From Polymorphum gilvum SL003B-26A1 (GTDB lineage: Bacteria > Pseudomonadota > Alphaproteobacteria > Rhizobiales > Stappiaceae): a stretch of DNA of 64,000 nucleotides. Numbering within the stretch: the stretch's first letter is position 1; each line of letters begins with the position of its first letter. The notes beneath the pieces are model-generated. The model worked only from the letters and a program-made list of their open reading frames with translations. It was not told where the DNA came from and searched no databases. The position numbers and the translations under genes are program-made. The stretch lies in contig NC_015259.1 in assembly GCF_000192745.1 (NCBI RefSeq), forward strand, positions 1,007,001-1,071,000. The letters run 5' to 3'. This document shows positions 62,233 through 64,000 of this stretch, one piece after another.

Positions 62233-64000
62233 CAGGCCTCCTTTCCACGCCGGTCGGGTCCGGCGTCGAGGGCATGGCGGGCAAGGGCGAAACCGACCGG
62301 GACGGCCGCCGCTGCAAGCGAAAAAGCAAGATCTCCCAAGCGCATGGGCGCAATGCCCAGCAGCCTGCGGAGCCACGGGACGGAGAACGGCAGCACCTGC
62401 AGGGCGATCGCGCCGACCAGAGCGGCATCCAGCGTCCGGTTGGCGAACAGCCGTTGCATGTCGTCCCCGCCGCCTTTCTCGAAGCGCTGGGCGCCCAGTG
62501 TATAGAGCAACTGGCTCATCACCAGGGTGTTGAACGTCATGCCGCGGGTTTGCGGCCCCGGTCCGTATTGCGCCAGGCCGCGGAAATGGGTCGCGAGCGC
62601 GGCGGCGGCGATCAGCGAGGCGTCGATCCCCATCCGCGTGGCATCGCGCCCGGGGATGATGTGGCCGTTGCCGTCACGCGGCGGAACGTCCATGACGTCG
62701 GCGTCCGGCTCCGCCATGGCAAGGCCGAGGCCGGGCAGGATGTCGGTAACCAGGTTGATCCACAGAAGTTCCATCGGTGTTTCGAGTTCGCCGGGGCCAT
62801 GGACGGCCTCGACGATGCTGACCATGATCTCCGAAAGATTGGTGGTGACGAGATATTCCAGCGAGCGGCGAATGTTGCGGTAGACGGTCCGACCCTGGGC
62901 GATGGCCGACACCAGCGTCGGCAGCCGGTCGTCGGCGATCACGACATTGGCGACGTCGCGGGCGAGATTGGTGCCGGACTGCCCCATGGCGATGCCCACG
63001 TCCGCCGCCTTCAGCGCAGGACCGTCGTTGACGCCGTCACCGGTCATGCCGACCACGCGGCCGCTGTCCTGGATCGCGCGGACGATCGCCAGCTTCTGCT
63101 GCGGACTGACGCGGGCAAAGGCGTGGGCCTGGGTGGCAAGGCGCGACAGAAGCGCGGGATCGAGCGCGGCGAGGTCACCCGCGTCGATGACGCGGATCGG
63201 GGCACCCTGGCCGAGGTCGAGTTGTTCGGCGACCGCCTGGGCGGTGGCCATCTGATCGCCGGTGATCAGGGTCGTGGCAATACCGGCCCGGTGCAGGGCA
63301 GCGATGAAGTCCTTCGATCCCGGCCGCAGCGGATCGATCATGGCGGCGATGCCGTGCCAGACGAGACCCTGCGTGTCGTCGGGGTCCGCTCCGGCGGCGC
63401 CGCTGGCGAAGGCCAGCACGCGGGCGGGCATGGACGCCAGCGCGTCGTTGGTTGCCATGATCCGGGTCCGGTCTGCAGACGTCAGCGGACGCAGCCCCGC
63501 TTCGTCGCGATGCCGCTCGCACAGGGACAGAACCTCGGCCGGACTGCCCTTGACCGTGACGAAGCGCCCTCCCGCGTCTTCGTGAACCGTCGTGGTGTAG
63601 CGCCGGCCATCCTCCCGTTCGATGAAGCGCGTGAAGGGCCTGGCCGCGCGCAGGCCGGAAATGTCCTCGCCGCAGTCGAGCGCCAGTTGCAGGAGGGCCC
63701 GTTCGGTCGCCGACGAGGAGGCTGGATCGACGGCACCCGAGACGGGGTCGATCTGCGCCTCGTTGTTGAGGATCATCACTTCCATGAGGGCGCGGAGCGC
63801 GTCGCCGTCTCCGTCGCCACCGGCGGGCACCAGCCGCCCGCGCTCGACGTCGTAACGCGTGCTGCCCGCGATGACGGCAGCGACGGCCATCGTGTTGGCT
63901 GTCAGCGTGCCGGTCTTGTCGAGGCAAAGCGTCTGAAGGGCGCCGAGGCTTTCGACGACATCGAGACGGCGGATCAGGATGCCGCTCTTCTCCATCCGTC
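62232..64000 (-). CDS. Cation-transporting P-type ATPase, C-terminal part (5' end outside window)
   Basis: The frame is open to the window edge, so the N-terminal actuator and early helices are missing. The visible 589 or so residues contain the phosphorylation site LCLDKTGTLTANTM, the nucleotide domain (TVKGSPAEVLSLCERHRDEA), LITGDQMATA, the hinge VGMTGDGVNDGPALKAADVG, and C-terminal helices including SLEYLVTTNLSEIMVSIVEA and MELLWINLVTDILPGLGLAM. The C-terminal helix set resembles P2-type (Ca/Mg-like) pumps more than copper P1B pumps, and no CPC motif is seen in the part present. HMA_2-associated ATPases often look like this. Ion specificity is undetermined. Its stop overlaps the MetK-like gene. 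Confidence 0.9.
   Translation of the reverse strand, partial: RMEKSGILIRRLDVVESLGALQTLCLDKTGTLTANTMAVAAVIAGSTRYDVERGRLVPAGGDGDGDALRALMEVMILNNEAQIDPVSGAVDPASSSATERALLQLALDCGEDISGLRAARPFTRFIEREDGRRYTTTVHEDAGGRFVTVKGSPAEVLSLCERHRDEAGLRPLTSADRTRIMATNDALASMPARVLAFASGAAGADPDDTQGLVWHGIAAMIDPLRPGSKDFIAALHRAGIATTLITGDQMATAQAVAEQLDLGQGAPIRVIDAGDLAALDPALLSRLATQAHAFARVSPQQKLAIVRAIQDSGRVVGMTGDGVNDGPALKAADVGIAMGQSGTNLARDVANVVIADDRLPTLVSAIAQGRTVYRNIRRSLEYLVTTNLSEIMVSIVEAVHGPGELETPMELLWINLVTDILPGLGLAMAEPDADVMDVPPRDGNGHIIPGRDATRMGIDASLIAAAALATHFRGLAQYGPGPQTRGMTFNTLVMSQLLYTLGAQRFEKGGGDDMQRLFANRTLDAALVGAIALQVLPFSVPWLRRLLGIAPMRLGDLAFSLAAAAVPVGFALARHALDAGPDRRGKEA

Overview
The window is GC-rich (about two thirds G+C by eye) alphaproteobacterial chromosome, most likely from a Hyphomicrobiales (Rhizobiales) genus such as the Stappia/Labrenzia or Pleomorphomonas groups. 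I infer this from CtrA with Asp51, ChpT, EipA (DUF1134), DUF2336, a CheA with a receiver tail and a red-type (form IC) RuBisCO operon. The genus cannot be fixed from the sequence alone. No insertion sequence, prophage, rRNA or CRISPR array was seen. Gene density is high and most operons have overlapping or near-touching genes.

Layout. 1-2.6 kb: the end of a small membrane protein, tRNA-Glu(CTC) and an arsenic operon (arsR, arsC, acr3). 2.6-5.1 kb: a coiled-coil membrane protein, EipA and a secreted YHS protein. 5.2-11.8 kb: chpT followed by a chemotaxis operon cheA-cheW-cheY-cheB-cheR. 12-16 kb: an MBL hydrolase, then ctrA divergent from fliI-fliJ across a control region with three GANTC sites. 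16-20.3 kb: PqiA-like, DUF2336 and MscS-type membrane proteins. 20.7-26.1 kb: a dppABCDF-type peptide importer. 26.4-30.1 kb: a RecD/Dda-like helicase and Tex. 30.1-36.6 kb: an Fbp/Afu-type ABC importer whose ATPase is separated from its permease and binding protein by a small XRE regulator/membrane-protein operon, with a TIM-barrel isomerase and a GhrA-like dehydrogenase alongside. 37.1-40.1 kb: a glycine betaine/choline importer (proXWV). 40.2-44.6 kb: a small secreted Cys protein and a Mn/Zn-type ABC importer. 44.8-46.2 kb: fumC. 46.2-57.3 kb: a Calvin-Benson-Bassham operon (cbbF-P-T-A-L-S-X, a terminator-like hairpin, then rpe-cbbZ-cbbY) with divergent cbbR. 57.6-64 kb: a metal/redox neighbourhood with a thioredoxin-CcdA-like fusion, a ZIP transporter, DUF5132 and HMA_2 small proteins, a divergent S-adenosylmethionine synthetase homologue and the C-terminal part of a cation P-type ATPase.

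How it fits together. The bacterium looks motile and chemotactic under CtrA control. It can fix CO2 through red-type RuBisCO with its CbbX activase, imports peptides and compatible solutes, and detoxifies arsenate by reduction and efflux. The two most unusual places are the right-hand cluster, where a MetK homologue lacking canonical active-site motifs is translationally coupled to a P-type ATPase, and the XRE/membrane-protein operon, whose promoter lies between two inverted operator copies. Start codons were chosen from ribosome-binding sites, gene spacing and family N-termini. All family assignments come from reading motifs, not from a database search.
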